Both the position numbers and the translations under genes were made by a program. From Azolla pinnata (Eukaryota; Streptophyta; Polypodiopsida; Salviniales; Salviniaceae), in assembly GCA_037176905.1 (NCBI GenBank), contig JBBBWG010032175.1:21958-42280 (forward strand): 20,323 nt of DNA. The letters run 5' to 3'. The number at the start of each line of letters is the position of its first letter. The stretch's first letter is position 1. The notes under the pieces were generated by a model. The model worked only from the letters and a program-made list of their open reading frames with translations, made no database searches and was not told the origin of the DNA. Shown in pieces: positions 1-10,303 of this stretch.

Positions 1-44
1 TGTGCATATATATATATAAGTGCGGCATATGTATGTATGCGATG

Positions 45-80
45 GCATGGATGCATGGATGCATGGATGCATGGATGGAT
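45..80. repeat. 8-bp tandem repeat (GCATGGAT)4
   Basis: Four perfect copies of GCATGGAT lie at 45-76, followed by a further GGAT. A short TA run and TATG repeats precede it (about 7-40). Ordinary microsatellite or minisatellite DNA. Confidence 0.85.
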
Positions 81-3000
81 GTGCATAGGTTGGCTTTTGC
101 CATCTGGAATCGTCCGACACCTTTGTTGAATTCCAGGAATGTCTGGGAAAACTGGAAAGCGCTTTTCTACATGAGAAACTGAACATCTGCATTCTTTCTT
201 TCTCTTGATCTCCTCGTTTCAGATCCACACACACACTCGCATCTACATTCCCTGTGCAGGGATTGGGGAGACACAGACCTCACCTCCGTAGAAAAAATTG
301 AAAAAAATAGAAAAAAAACCAAAGAAGATCGTGTTGTTAAGCTAGCTACAAGTTATATATCTTGTGCTAGAGGAGTTGTTTAGGGATATTAATTTGACGT
401 CATGAAAAGTGATTAAGAGCCTGAATTCGGACATATGCAAGTCAGAAGAGAGGAGAGAGCTAGACAGAGGTTCTAGCTCTCTACCAGACCATCCCGTACG
501 AATACTACTACTAATGGCTTCTTTATGTTCAGTCTGTGAAATAGTCAGCTGGAAAGACATTACCAACAATCACTCGACACAAATCTCAGATGTCGTCAAG
601 CCTGATTCCGTCTTTCTAGCATGGATTCACCTGCACTGATTGACCAAGAAGATTTTTTTAGAAGTCAACTACAGCAAGAACTCCCTTCGTGGTCTGTTAG
701 TTGTGGGTATAATAAGCCATGGGCCGTAACAGGCGGGCAAGGAACCAAGCATTAGTACCAGTTATCCTTATCAACGTCAGAAGCTCCCTTTGCTCCTTGC
801 TTTCTGCAACACTATCACAAGGCACATGTTAGGAAGACCATGCGGGAATTCTAGCGGAAGATGGGCAATTGGGGGTGGTTCGAGAACATTCATTCGAGCG
901 CCACAAAGATCGGCGCATGGTTATTTACTGCTACATTTGACGTACATATCCGTTTGTTTATCGTCGATCTGTCTATCTGTCTATCTATTTTTCTATCATT
1001 CAAGTCAGGGCTTCTCCCAGCTCAAGTTTCAACAGCCCATAGCATCGAGTCCGCTCCCTCATCCATCTATCCAATGTCTATCAGCTTTCTCTTGCCTCAA
1101 ACTCAAAAGAATGCCCTCGGTACAATAACACGCCATGCCAATCATCCCCGTCAAACACACGCTTTGCATTCTACAACGCGGTAGCACTCGCTTTCTTCTT
1201 CAAGATATACACACAAGCATGTGACTCTTTTGCTTAGCTAAGGATGAAGTGCTATGATGGATGGATAACATGTACATTCGCTCTGAAATAAGCAACTACA
1301 TTGGGGAGAGGCAAATGTTCTTATTTCAAGTAAGCATGCCAAACTCAGCCTATAAAAAAGATCTCCACATTCCGACATGACCGGGGGTCTAATTAACCCC
1401 CTTCACCAAAGTTGAAGTAATATTTTGGCTTGTTCAAAGCAAGGTTTTGTCTGCATCTTGGCGGAAAAGGTTAAGGGTTTCGACCTGAAAGAAATTTCAT
1501 ACTGAGAAGCTCTTGGAAGGTCTGGATCCCATGCCCATGAATGCAGCACACTATACAATTCATCAGAAAAAGGGAGCCACGAATAGGTCGAGTCATAAAG
1601 TCATCCAATTGAGACCTGCAACTCATGTATCAGTCACCATACTCTGCATTCCCATCTACTGAACACACGCCAAATGTAGCCGGGTTTTCAATCAGCTGCA
1701 TCATAAAGTATTTTCCTGAGAGTAATCCAGCAAATATTGAAGGGGATCATTGAAGGGAAGAGCAATCTTATGTAAAAGATGAAACATATTGAAGCACATA
1801 AGGGTTTCAAATTTCGCACAGCAATGACATTGTTGACGCTCTCACAATTTCCACTTTATTCCAACAATGCCACAATGCATGTCGGCATCATAAAAATGGT
1901 CGGAAAAGTGAAGCGATGCAATTTAACCAACCATGTTAGAAGAGCCAAGTCTACAAAACACTCTGAAAAACAATGCCACCTAATGCATCTCCTAGAATTT
2001 TTAAACTTTGCCCAAGGTAACATCATCCGAAAGCCTACAATTAAAATAAAAGAATATTTGCACAAACTACACACGAGGAATGAAACACATATTACTTTCT
2101 CTTCAAGAATGCTAAGTCTATGAAAACAACTCGAAGACTGTAACACAAAGCGATATAACTCAGTCTATCATACAATCTGTCTAGACCCTTTCATAACACG
2201 TGGATGAAAAAGAGCATCAGAGCAGTTGCCTATGTCTGACTTTCATAAGCAATGAACAATTGATTGGCATGTGCAAAGATCACATGTGCTAGCTTCCACA
2301 TAAAGACCATGGCCCAACTCATGTCGCTTCCAAACATTCATGACATACTGCTGGTTCAATGTGGGCTGTATGCACATTGCTTTATTCTTCAGGTGTATGG
2401 TTGGCGCATTCATTTGATGTTGATCAGAAAACTTAAAAACAAGATTTTCATGCCAAGCTGGAATTTTAATATCCTATGACTTTCATCTAGACAAACAAGT
2501 AGTAACAGGACATACATAAGCTTTGAACCAAAAATTCATGAGAAAATAAATGCACTTTGATAATTTCGTCATTGATACTAAGCCTACAATGTGTCATAAA
2601 CTTTACACTGAGATTTTCGGTTTCTATAATGCTGATCAATACTAATGCACTCTGCCTTTAGAAGAAATTGTACTGGACGACTATCAACATTCAATACTCC
2701 ATTGATAGTCTCAAGTTGTTTATTTCCCACTTCAGAGAACAACACTTATAATGGTTCACCATGAACTTGATTCAAGAGACATTCTAGGCCGACCACACTC
2801 CTGCACAAATTCACATAGCAAAGAAAATGATGATAAATTTCTGATAACGGTAAATCATGAACTTGATTGAAGAGAATTTTTCCTGTAGCCTAACAAGTAT
2901 ACTTTAAACTACCATATTTAATGAACGAAAAATATGTAGCTACAATTACACAACCATCCATCTGTCAGCCTAGTAGTGCAGGAAATGTATAGCCACAAGG

Positions 3001-3379
3001 AGATTAACCAATTGACCCTGTGCACGGAAAGAATGGGCAACTAAAACAATGCCCATGACAGAAGTTATGAACAAATTGAGCAAAGCATGAAACCATAACC
3101 AAAAGAAAGGAGAAAAAAAGTGCCACGATTATGAGTGCGCATCTATGCAGAGCATTTAAATTGGGATCCTAAAAGTACACTAGCATATCTTCCTAAGGAA
3201 TACAGGCACCATCTGATGCATTCGTTCTAACAATGACGAATTCTCGGGATGTCATATGCCAGCAAAACTGAGATCTTTCTAGATAAAGAAAGTAGCCATA
3301 CCAGACAAGACAAAGAAAAGCATAAAATTCTGCATTTTTTTATTTCATAGCATGAAAAGAGCTCTTGTACACTTCTCAC

Positions 3380-3760
3380 ATTGATGAGAGATGAAAGAAA
3401 CCCTACATACAGTGAAAGCAACAAAATCAAATATACTGGGGGAAGCACAACAAAGCCCTGGATGTGCGGAAACAACAAGCTGTGCACATGCGGAGAAAAC
3501 AAAATCTCTCTGTATGGAAAAAGAAAACAGATAACTCTGCATGGGAAAGACAGCAGGACCCTAGACATGGGAGATTTAACTGCGAAATTCAACCCTGAGT
3601 ATGGAAAGGAATCATACTCCAGCAATGGATATAGCTAAAAAGAAACAATCAAGAAAACCACATAGATGAAGAAAGTACAACAAATACAAAACTCTGCTAG
3701 TAAACATGCAACCAAAAATCAGGGTAGAACCTAAGCATGGGGGAGCAGGACAGTAATAGA
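3380..3760. repeat. Degenerate minisatellite-like repeats
   Basis: By eye, a loose motif of the form ctctg-atgggaaaaacaacaaaat recurs every roughly 25-40 bases: ccctggatgtgcgg, gctgtgcacatgcgg, ctctgtatgg, ctctgcatggg, ccctagacatggg, ccctgagtatgg, and ctaagcatggg near 3732. The copies are diverged, so boundaries and period are approximate. The repeat keeps open frames on both strands (for example 3227-3625 minus and 3381-3638 plus), which I regard as by-products. Confidence 0.4.
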
Positions 3761-4085
3761 ATTCTTGGCACAATGACTATGAACGAGAAAAATCCAATAG
3801 GAGACAAGATTTATGGCACCATCTAAGTATGGGAAAAAAACGGGTTAGGCAGAATGTAAAAGAAAACCCCTTGAGGTCGTTCATAAGTAGGCCAGGTTTC
3901 TGACCTATGGAACCAGATGCACATAAATCATATATATGCCGTATTGAGAAGGAACACTGGCTGTAAGAAACTCTCCATATGAGAACAACGTACTTGCATA
4001 TGTATTTACCCTTCTCGTGTGGAGATTTCAATGATGGCACCAAGACTCTCAAACCCACCTGACAAGCCACTGTAATTCTCACAAA

Positions 4086-4108
4086 TCAGATAGATAGATA
4101 GATAGATT
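4086..4108. repeat. (GATA)n microsatellite
   Basis: Five consecutive agat/gata units between flanking non-repetitive DNA, just left of the decayed tandem repeat block. Confidence 0.85.
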
Positions 4109-4119
4109 ACATTATCGTA

Positions 4120-4800
4120 TTCAGTGGCCAAACATGACCCTACGAGACCAAAAGATTAATTTCTAACATGTCACTGTGGAAGTGAATCGTGGGCTCTCGA
4201 AGACCAAAAGATCAATTTTCAACATGTCACACGTGGAAGCGAGTAGTGGGCTCTCGATGTTCAAGAGCTTATTATTCACTATTGGAATGTCAGAATTACG
4301 TGAGGGAGGTCAAATATGACGATGTGAACCATAAGACAATTATGCTTTCCCACGTTACATGTAGAAATGACAAGCACACTCTCTGCTCAAGAACTTTTTA
4401 GTGATGTAATGTCCCGAATTGAGTGAGGTCGGTCAAATATGATCCAATGAGACTTGAATAACAAATGTTTCAAACAGCAAAGTGAGTAGAAAATTTTTAT
4501 GTTCAAGATCTTTATTAATGGAATGTCTCAATCGAGTCGAGGATGTTAAAAATGACCCAACGAGAACAGGCCAAATATGTCTTTTTGAGACCAAAAAACC
4601 TAATACTTTAAACATGTTGAATGTGACGCAGATAGCACAATCTCAAAGATAAAATTTACGATATTCGATTGAGAGAGGCAGGTGAAATATGGCACTAGGA
4701 TGCCAAAAAATTAGACCATTTTCACACGTTACATGTGGAAGTGAGTAGCATGCTCTCGATGTTTTCTAAGATCTTTCTACGAAAGGGGTCTCGCAATCAG
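4120..4800. repeat. Decayed tandem repeat, about five units of 115-140 bp
   Basis: The same ordered landmarks recur: 'caaatatgac...gagacc', then 'catgtggaagtgagtag', then 'gctctcgatgttc-aagatctt', then 'ggaatgtctcgaatt-gagtgagg'. Copies of the ggaatgtc landmark fall near 4284, 4405, 4520, about 4661 and 4786, giving spacings of about 115-140 bases. Copies of the gtggaag landmark fall near 4175, 4231, 4359 and 4733. The units are clearly diverged from one another, so this is an old array. I cannot assign it to a named repeat family. It stops close to the 3' side of the cysteine-rich gene. Confidence 0.6.
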
Positions 4801-4806
4801 GTGAAT

Positions 4807-4830
4807 GAGGGAGAGGGAGAGGGAGAGAGT
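4807..4830. repeat. GA-rich microsatellite
   Basis: A run of gagagg / gaga units. It lies about 85 bases past the stop codon of the minus-strand cysteine-rich gene, so it would be a CT-rich tract in that gene's 3' UTR if the transcript reaches it. Confidence 0.7.
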
Positions 4831-4912
4831 AACCGACCAGTTCTTATTTGTTGTTTCCATTGTTCCACTGCTAGCTTGTTTGTCCTTTGAACTTCTTCGG
4901 AGATGGGGGGCC

Positions 4913-5455
4913 TTACGATGCAGAGGACTGGAGATGGAGGCATTGGTTCTGGCAGCGGCGGAGGCAGACATCGTTCCAATTGGGGATATGGTGCTGGTTG
5001 GAGCAGACGGAGCGGGCGCAAGCATCGGAGCAGGCATCGAGCTGCGAGGCCCCGCAGACGGTGACGCAGGTGTTGGAGGGGTTCGGATCCTTGGCAAAGG
5101 CGCCGACCTTGTTCAGCATCCGCTTCGAGGTACACACGCGCTCGCAGAAGAAGACGTTGTTGATGCCGCCGCCGTCATCCATGCCGCTCTTCTGGTCCGA
5201 CGGCAGCGAGGATTGGGTGGAGGAGGAGGGGGAGGAGGGGGAGGACGAGGGCGAGGGCGAGGGCGGGGATGAAGACGACAGAAATGACGACGGCGACGAC
5301 GACGGCGACGACGACGACGATGATGGTGAGGACAAAGCGGCGGAGGACGAGGAGGAGGGGGAAGAAGAGGAGGAGGTCCGACTCTTCCGCCATAGCTGCT
5401 GAGCTGCAGCGACTGGCAGCGCTGCAGCAGCAACGCCCCACCACCATTCCACCAT
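4913..5455 (-). CDS. Small Ser-rich, Cys-rich protein with repeated CX3C motifs (family not named)
   Basis: Single uninterrupted exon of 180 codons plus stop. The start at 5455 is the first in-frame ATG and has G at -3 and +4; the frame stays open upstream to about 5623 but without an ATG. The N-terminus (MVEWWWG then AAAALPVAAA, residues 1-18) is hydrophobic and could be a membrane anchor or signal. Residues about 27-90 are nearly all Ser/Pro from TCN repeats. The C-terminal 89 residues (92-180) look conserved and carry ten cysteines: C104-C108, C130-C134, C142-C146, C151, C164-C168-C172. All but C151 lie in CX3C spacing. The tail also has NVFFCERVC, VGAFAKDP, ACSDACAR and PNWNDVCLRRC. From memory, plant proteins with a similar tail exist as uncharacterised entries, but I cannot name the family. 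CX3C pairs recall small Tim-type intermembrane-space proteins; that is only an analogy. It is divergently arranged with the ankyrin gene. Confidence 0.75.
   Translation of the reverse strand: MVEWWWGVAAAALPVAAAQQLWRKSRTSSSSSPSSSSSAALSSPSSSSSSPSSSPSSFLSSSSPPSPSPSSSPSSPSSSTQSSLPSDQKSGMDDGGGINNVFFCERVCTSKRMLNKVGAFAKDPNPSNTCVTVCGASQLDACSDACARSVCSNQHHIPNWNDVCLRRCQNQCLHLQSSAS
5216..5385. repeat. Purine-rich trinucleotide tract inside the Cys-rich gene
   Basis: On the plus strand this is almost continuous GAG, GAC, GAT and GGA units. Read on the minus strand it encodes the Ser/Pro linker of the Cys-rich protein. The low complexity also opens long poly-Arg, poly-Asp/Glu and poly-Val frames on both strands, none of which I take as genes. 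Confidence 0.8.
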
Positions 5456-5517
5456 CTCCTCCTCCTCCTCCGCCTCCTCCGCCTGTTCCTTCTCTCCTGT
5501 TCCTTCTCTTCGTCTCC

Positions 5518-5547
5518 GGCGCTGTCGCTGTCGCTGTCGCTGTCGAG
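5518..5547. repeat. Hexamer repeat (CTGTCG)n
   Basis: About four tandem ctgtcg units 65-90 bases upstream of the Cys-rich gene's ATG, therefore probably in its 5' UTR. The in-frame reading would be Arg-Gln repeats, but no ATG precedes it. Confidence 0.75.
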
Positions 5548-5814
5548 CTCTGGCTATGGCGCTGTCGCTCTGCCGCTCTGTATCTCCGTCTCTGAAAACC
5601 CTACCAGGGCCGTACTTTCCCAAATTGCTGAAATACCCTTTCGCTTGAATCTCCCGAAATACCCCCCACTAAGTCTTCTACCAAGACAGAAGCATCGAGA
5701 AGCTTGAGATCAGGAGATCTTCCTTCGCATGATGCATCAGCTTGAGTCGGTCAGAAAAACCATCGGCTCCCGCATCCGTTTTCCGAGCGCACGATGATGA
5801 ACGAAACGAGGGTT

Positions 5815-5815
5815 T

Positions 5816-5861
<46 letters not shown>
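5815..5861. repeat. Compound (TA)n(GA)n microsatellite
   Basis: About eight TA units run straight into about fourteen GA units. It lies roughly 360 bases upstream of the Cys-rich start and 540 bases upstream of the ankyrin start, so it may sit in the shared promoter and is likely to vary in length between individuals. Confidence 0.9.
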
Positions 5862-6090
5862 CCCTTCGTAGAGAAATCCCTGGGGTCGTGTGGTATTTGA
5901 GCCAGACACACATGCTCCAAGGCTTTTCTGAAGGGCTAACATATATGCTCATTGAATAGATGTTGGTGCATGGACGAAGAACATCATCGACTGCGAGGCT
6001 ACCTGGGCTTTCGTCGATCCGGAAAGCATCATCGACAGCAACAGGCGGGCACGCAAAAGAAGATGCACGAGAAGATCTGTGACGAGGGCG

Positions 6091-6100
6091 ATATATATAA
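6091..6100 (+). promoter_or_regulatory. Candidate TATA box for the ankyrin gene
   Basis: The string atatatataa lies about 310 bases before the proposed ATG, in GC-mixed surroundings (gagggcg precedes it). Position is plausible for a plant gene with a long leader, but AT-rich strings are common here, so this is only a candidate. Confidence 0.25.
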
Positions 6101-6403
6101 CACAGAAACCGACATCGCATGCTGAAAAAAGCGGAGCACTATATTGATCTGTCGATGCGACTATATCACGAGAAAATCCCACGATTATGGACATACCGAA
6201 GTTCGATAATAATAGCATACAGAAGGCAAAGGCCAGATCGAAGGGCAAGTGAAGTGAGGATCAACGAGAACATTCACTTACAACAGGAAGAACATCACTT
6301 GTGCAGATTCTAGAAACATTGGAGGAGGGGTATGGATGCAATTTGTGAAAACGCATCCATTTGTACAGTTGTTCAGCAGAGACGACCTTCATGGCTCACG
6401 GCG

Positions 6404-9400
6404 ATGGCGGAAGCCCCCTCCACAGGTGAGTTCCTTTTGCATCTCCTCTTCTTTTCACCCCGTTTTCTTAGCGCATTCCGGACAAACATCTTCGCCATGA
6501 ACCGAAAGAAAATGAGATGTTTCCCTATCCGTCTGTTTTTTTTTTGTGTGAACTCGAGTTTTCAATCAGGAAGATATATTTATGTCTGTCCGTAATCTTG
6601 CCTAAAAACAGAGTATTGTGCATAGAGTTGCATAGATACGGCCATGAAATCAGTTAAGAAACGATGAAATGAGCTGTTTGTTGTGTTTCCATGGAAGAAA
6701 AGAACTATACGCTTATCCTATCTTTTCGTTGACCTTATCCAAGAGAATTAAAAGGGCTGGCTAACTTGACGTCGATTTGGTTTTTCTTTAATCTTCATTT
6801 TCCCTGGTCTTGCACTTCTCATGTGATGTGTACAACCATGGGAAGTTTCTTTCTGAAATTGATTGCAAATTCCATATATTTTATCGCTGTGTGTTCTTCC
6901 ATATACTTCCAATGCATCACCAAAACCATTGACTTTACGATTAACCGTGCTCATAGCAGTGTATGGTTGATTTGCATATACTGTAACATAGACACCTACG
7001 TTGTACATAACATGGCCATGGCATGCACGTAACTATATGTAAGGTTGCCCAATATTGCAGTTTTTTTTTTCTACACTTTAAAAGCCACACTAAAAGGAAT
7101 GTAAGGTCTAAAAATTTCTCTAGTCAAAATATCTTTTTTCTTAAGTTGATGCTGCGTGTGCTAAGCAATTTATAGTCTAGAAGATCGAAAAATTCATCGT
7201 TGTTATGACCTTAAAGTTGTTTAATGATCGAAGGCAAAGAAAGTCTGTCTAATTCTCAGTCAGTCCTGCATATTCTTGTCTAGATTTGGCTAAAGGACAA
7301 ATAAAATCTCTATTATTGTTATTGTTCACCTTTGTTGTAGTCCATAATTATTCAAGAATACGGGTTTCGGATCTTCTTCAGTTATTTCAAAACTACCATA
7401 AACAGCCATACAATATGATGATGTCTTGGTCAAAAGTGAACATGATGCAAGAACGAAATATAAGGTCATGGATAGAAAAGAAAAAAAAATCACATAAACT
7501 AGATACAGTGCATTTTAAAAAGTTTGCGGTTTTCAGTGAGAATTTTCTCTGATTATATGTGTAGTGCTGCACGTGATGGCAATCTCAACAAGGTCACTCA
7601 ATTATTACAGGTCAGTAAGAATGATATGAATTCCTCAAAGGAGTTGATGACTATAAATTATTGCAAAAGGACCAAAGAACCAGAAAGATTACACAGGCGC
7701 ACACTATGCTAGTGCATAATGTGTAGCCGCATATGACTTATCTGTTTTTCTCAAGATCTCTCTTAAGTATTAATTGTGCGTATACATACATACACACGTG
7801 TGCATACAAACATGTCTACATACACAAACTCCGTACATATGTCACGCTCCATTCCAATCTTCAAGATCCAATACATGAGTTCATGGGATCTTTCTGGATG
7901 GCATGAGTTTAATAGTATGTGATTTATTTGTCAAGCGACAAAGTTTTAATTTGTCCACAGCAACCTTCCACAAGATGTTCTTGTTGATTTTAGATTGGCA
8001 CAGATCCAAATTTACGAGATAGGAAGGGGAAAACACCGTTGCATGAGGTTTGGATATTTTGAATGCTGCTGAAGTTTTCATTTCCCATTGGTTACTCAAT
8101 GACAATGCAAATGTTTTGACCAGGCATGTGCTCATGGCCATAAGCAATGTGCTGAAGTACTACTAGAGCATGGAGCTTTAGTTTCTGCTCACAAAACAAA
8201 TGGTTTTACACCTATCCATTATGCTGCAGCTGGGGGCCACAAATCAATAGTTGAACTCTTGATAGCAAAGTGGGGATGAACTTTACTAGATTTGAGGATA
8301 TTTGACAGAGCAAAAGCCCTTTCAAAGCCAGTCGTTCTTTGTGCAGAGGTGTAGATTTTAACGAGGGCGATCGTAAAGGGGAGAGACCACTTGATTTGGC
8401 TGCTCGAATAGGATCCGTTCCAACTGTTCAAGTTCTTTTGTGTAATGGTGCTGATATATTTAAAAGAACGAAAAATGGTAGAACCAGGTGAATGAATTAC
8501 ACAGTTTATGCAATACTGAGTGCTTTTCTTGTAATAGTGCAACAATTCCAATCCTTCAAAACCTGATCCATCAAAAGTTGTTCTGGTTAGACAAATTTAC
8601 ACCATCTTTACTATCTCTGTCGATAATGCATCTAGGAATGTTCTGGGAGTTGGTCCAAGATTCGCATTTATAATCACTATCTTGACCTTTTCAGTAAAGG
8701 TCATGCATTAGAAATACTTCAGGGTGAGTATTCTAATATTCAAACAGTTTGCACACATCAGCTTTGAATGGGCATGGGCAAGTTGTACAACTTCTGCTGT
8801 CTACTGGATGTGATCCTTCAATTCAAGATAACAAAGGTAGTTTTCCAATACACGAGGCAGCTGCAGGAGGACACGTGCAATGCATGGATCTACTGTGGAA
8901 GGCTGGCACAGATCTTAGTGTTCGAGATGCGTGTAATTGTGTTCCTCTCCACTATGCAGCTAGTGGTGGTCATGTTCCAGCTGTCCATTGGTTACTTAAG
9001 GTAAATTTATTTTTTCCAACCTTTTTTGATCCACGAGTTTGATACTAGTACGAGAATATTCCAGGAATCTCCAATCTTGCAAAAATACTTATCTGTAGTA
9101 GCAAAATTTTGAAACCCAGTATTATTTTGGTGGCCTTTTGATAGAAAGGGTTTTCTGAAAAAGAGTTTGGGGGGGAGGGGGGGTTGTATTTTGATGTTCT
9201 ATCTAACTTCTATTTTTGGCTGCACTGAAACTTATATTCACTTCCCTTTTTGATAGAATGGTGTCGATGTTGAAGCAAAGGATGTTAATGGTTCTACTCC
9301 TCTCTATTGGGCTGCAAGCAGAGGCCAGCTAGATGTTGTGAAGGTTCTTATGCACGAAGCAGGTGCAGATGCGAGCACAAGAAACGATCACCGCAGTGCC

Positions 9401-10303
9401 CTTCATGTTTCTGCCGGTGTGATGGATCATTGCATTATTTAGTTATCTTGTATTGCTGTTTTAACAATTGTTGCCATAAATGATGCAATCAAGAGACCAC
9501 AGATAAGCAAGAAAGTAAACCAAATATCTTGTAAACTGGTATCCACATCATATCAAATCTGCCTTCACAAACATATGTAAGTATATGCATAGACACTGTG
9601 TTGGCATACATGTGATGCAATACCTAATCATCTTCTATTCTAAGCTTTGCATAACTACAAGTGATCTACGTAAATTATAACCCAAGGAGGCACTCATCTA
9701 GTCAATGATCACGGAATATAAGGAACCTAGATGAAATGCAATGTGAAGCCATGTACACGGTATTCTTGTTAATGCAACGCATGCTGCATGTTATATATAA
9801 TCTGTTCCTTCATGGCATTGGAGGCACATTCCTTGTTTCTAATGCCTATCAACAATGAAGGTAGGTCTTTACGATGCAGTAATTTCAGTTCCACTCATAT
9901 ACCACTTGTTACTCATCTGCCAATATTAGTAAAGCTTTTACTAATCCGTTTTATGAAATTAGCACATATTTGTTCTCTCTTCTTGCAGTTCACTGATACA
10001 CCAGGCTCAGCTAAAGGAGCATTAAGACTCTGTTATAAGTCATGCAGCTGTAGCATTTTATTTCTCTTTTGTTTTATGCACGAGCTTCTGAATTCTGACT
10101 GTAGAAATCTGATGGCTTTGTTAGCACCTTGAAAAAGTATGGTTCATTTTTAATTCGCAGGCTGGGGACATGAATCTATATGTGAAGAGCTTGTAAAAGG
10201 GGGTGCAGATTGCAATTTGAAAGATAAGGATGGGAAAACAGCTGCTGATGTTGCAAAGACATGTGGGCATTTGAAGATTGCTGAAATGCTGAGAAGAGGG
10301 TGA
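6404..10303 (+). CDS. Ankyrin-repeat protein, about ten repeats, 330 aa
   Basis: Eight exons: 6404-6425, 7537-7610, 7994-8047, 8124-8269, 8347-8487, 8748-9000, 9257-9416, 10161-10303; all junctions GT-AG, 993 nt including TGA. The protein starts MAEAPST and then is almost only ankyrin repeats of 32-34 residues: a degenerate first repeat (about 13-42), then units starting near 43, 76, 109, 142, 175, 208, 241, 275 and a last short one at 307-330. Typical motifs visible are GKTPLHEACAHGH, GFTPIHYAAAGGH, GRTSLHTSALNGH, GSFPIHEAAAGGH and VPLHYAASGGH. No kinase, RING, membrane or other domain is visible, so it is probably a soluble scaffold; partners are unknown. The longest ankyrin-only plant proteins I recall are gankyrin-like and shorter. 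The first exon contributes only 22 coding bases and rests on a good donor (ACAG/gtgagt). An in-frame ATG at 6332 would add 24 residues. The last codons (AGAAGAGG/gtgagc) also resemble a donor, so a longer splice form is possible. Confidence 0.88.

Larger units (their letters stand above)
1..4119. other. Intergenic AT-rich region without a recognised gene
   Basis: About 4.1 kb read on both strands. Open frames here are short (up to about 130 codons), have low-complexity or AT-driven composition, show no domain motif I recognise, and cannot be chained through plausible splice sites into a longer protein. The stretch holds the 8-bp tandem array near the left end, a weak direct repeat (a block of about 26 bases at 2760 and again at 2856, each starting with catgaacttgatt), the imperfect repeats at 3380-3760 and a GATA run near 4086-4108. 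It could include a UTR or non-coding RNA of a gene outside the window, but nothing in the sequence proves that. Confidence 0.5.
5456..6403. other. Shared 5' region of a divergent gene pair
   Basis: About 950 bases separate the ATG of the minus-strand Cys-rich gene (5455) from the ATG of the plus-strand ankyrin gene (6404). It contains the TA/GA microsatellite, a CT-rich segment next to 5455 and a candidate TATA element for the ankyrin gene at 6091-6100. No coding exon is recognised. The arrangement is compatible with a bidirectional promoter, which is an inference. Confidence 0.5.

Noticed and set aside
1630-1743. Minus-strand frame of about 37 codons that reads like a protein end (GLLSGKYFMMQLIENP)
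   Set aside because: Short, no upstream exon or strong acceptor could be linked to it, and a competing frame in the same DNA reads just as well. It could be an exon end of an unseen gene but cannot be supported.
3227-3625. 132-codon open frame on the minus strand
   Set aside because: Composition is Leu/Phe/Ser from AT- and CT-rich repeats, it overlaps an opposite-strand frame, lies in the cryptic repeat block and shows no recognisable motif.
4805-5402. Plus-strand frames rich in Gly/Arg/Asp/Glu opposite the Cys-rich gene
   Set aside because: They are shadows of the triplet repeats in the Ser-rich linker; the minus-strand frame has the conserved cysteine pattern and a proper ATG.
5456-5623. 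56-codon in-frame extension upstream of the Cys-rich gene
   Set aside because: The open frame contains no ATG before 5455; it is Arg/Gln and Glu repeats from the CTGTCG and CTC tracts, so it is more likely 5' UTR.
8695-8727. Possible extra ankyrin-gene exon between exons 5 and 6
   Set aside because: It has acceptor- and donor-like ends, but including it breaks the frame, while the direct junction 8487/8748 gives a perfect ankyrin repeat.
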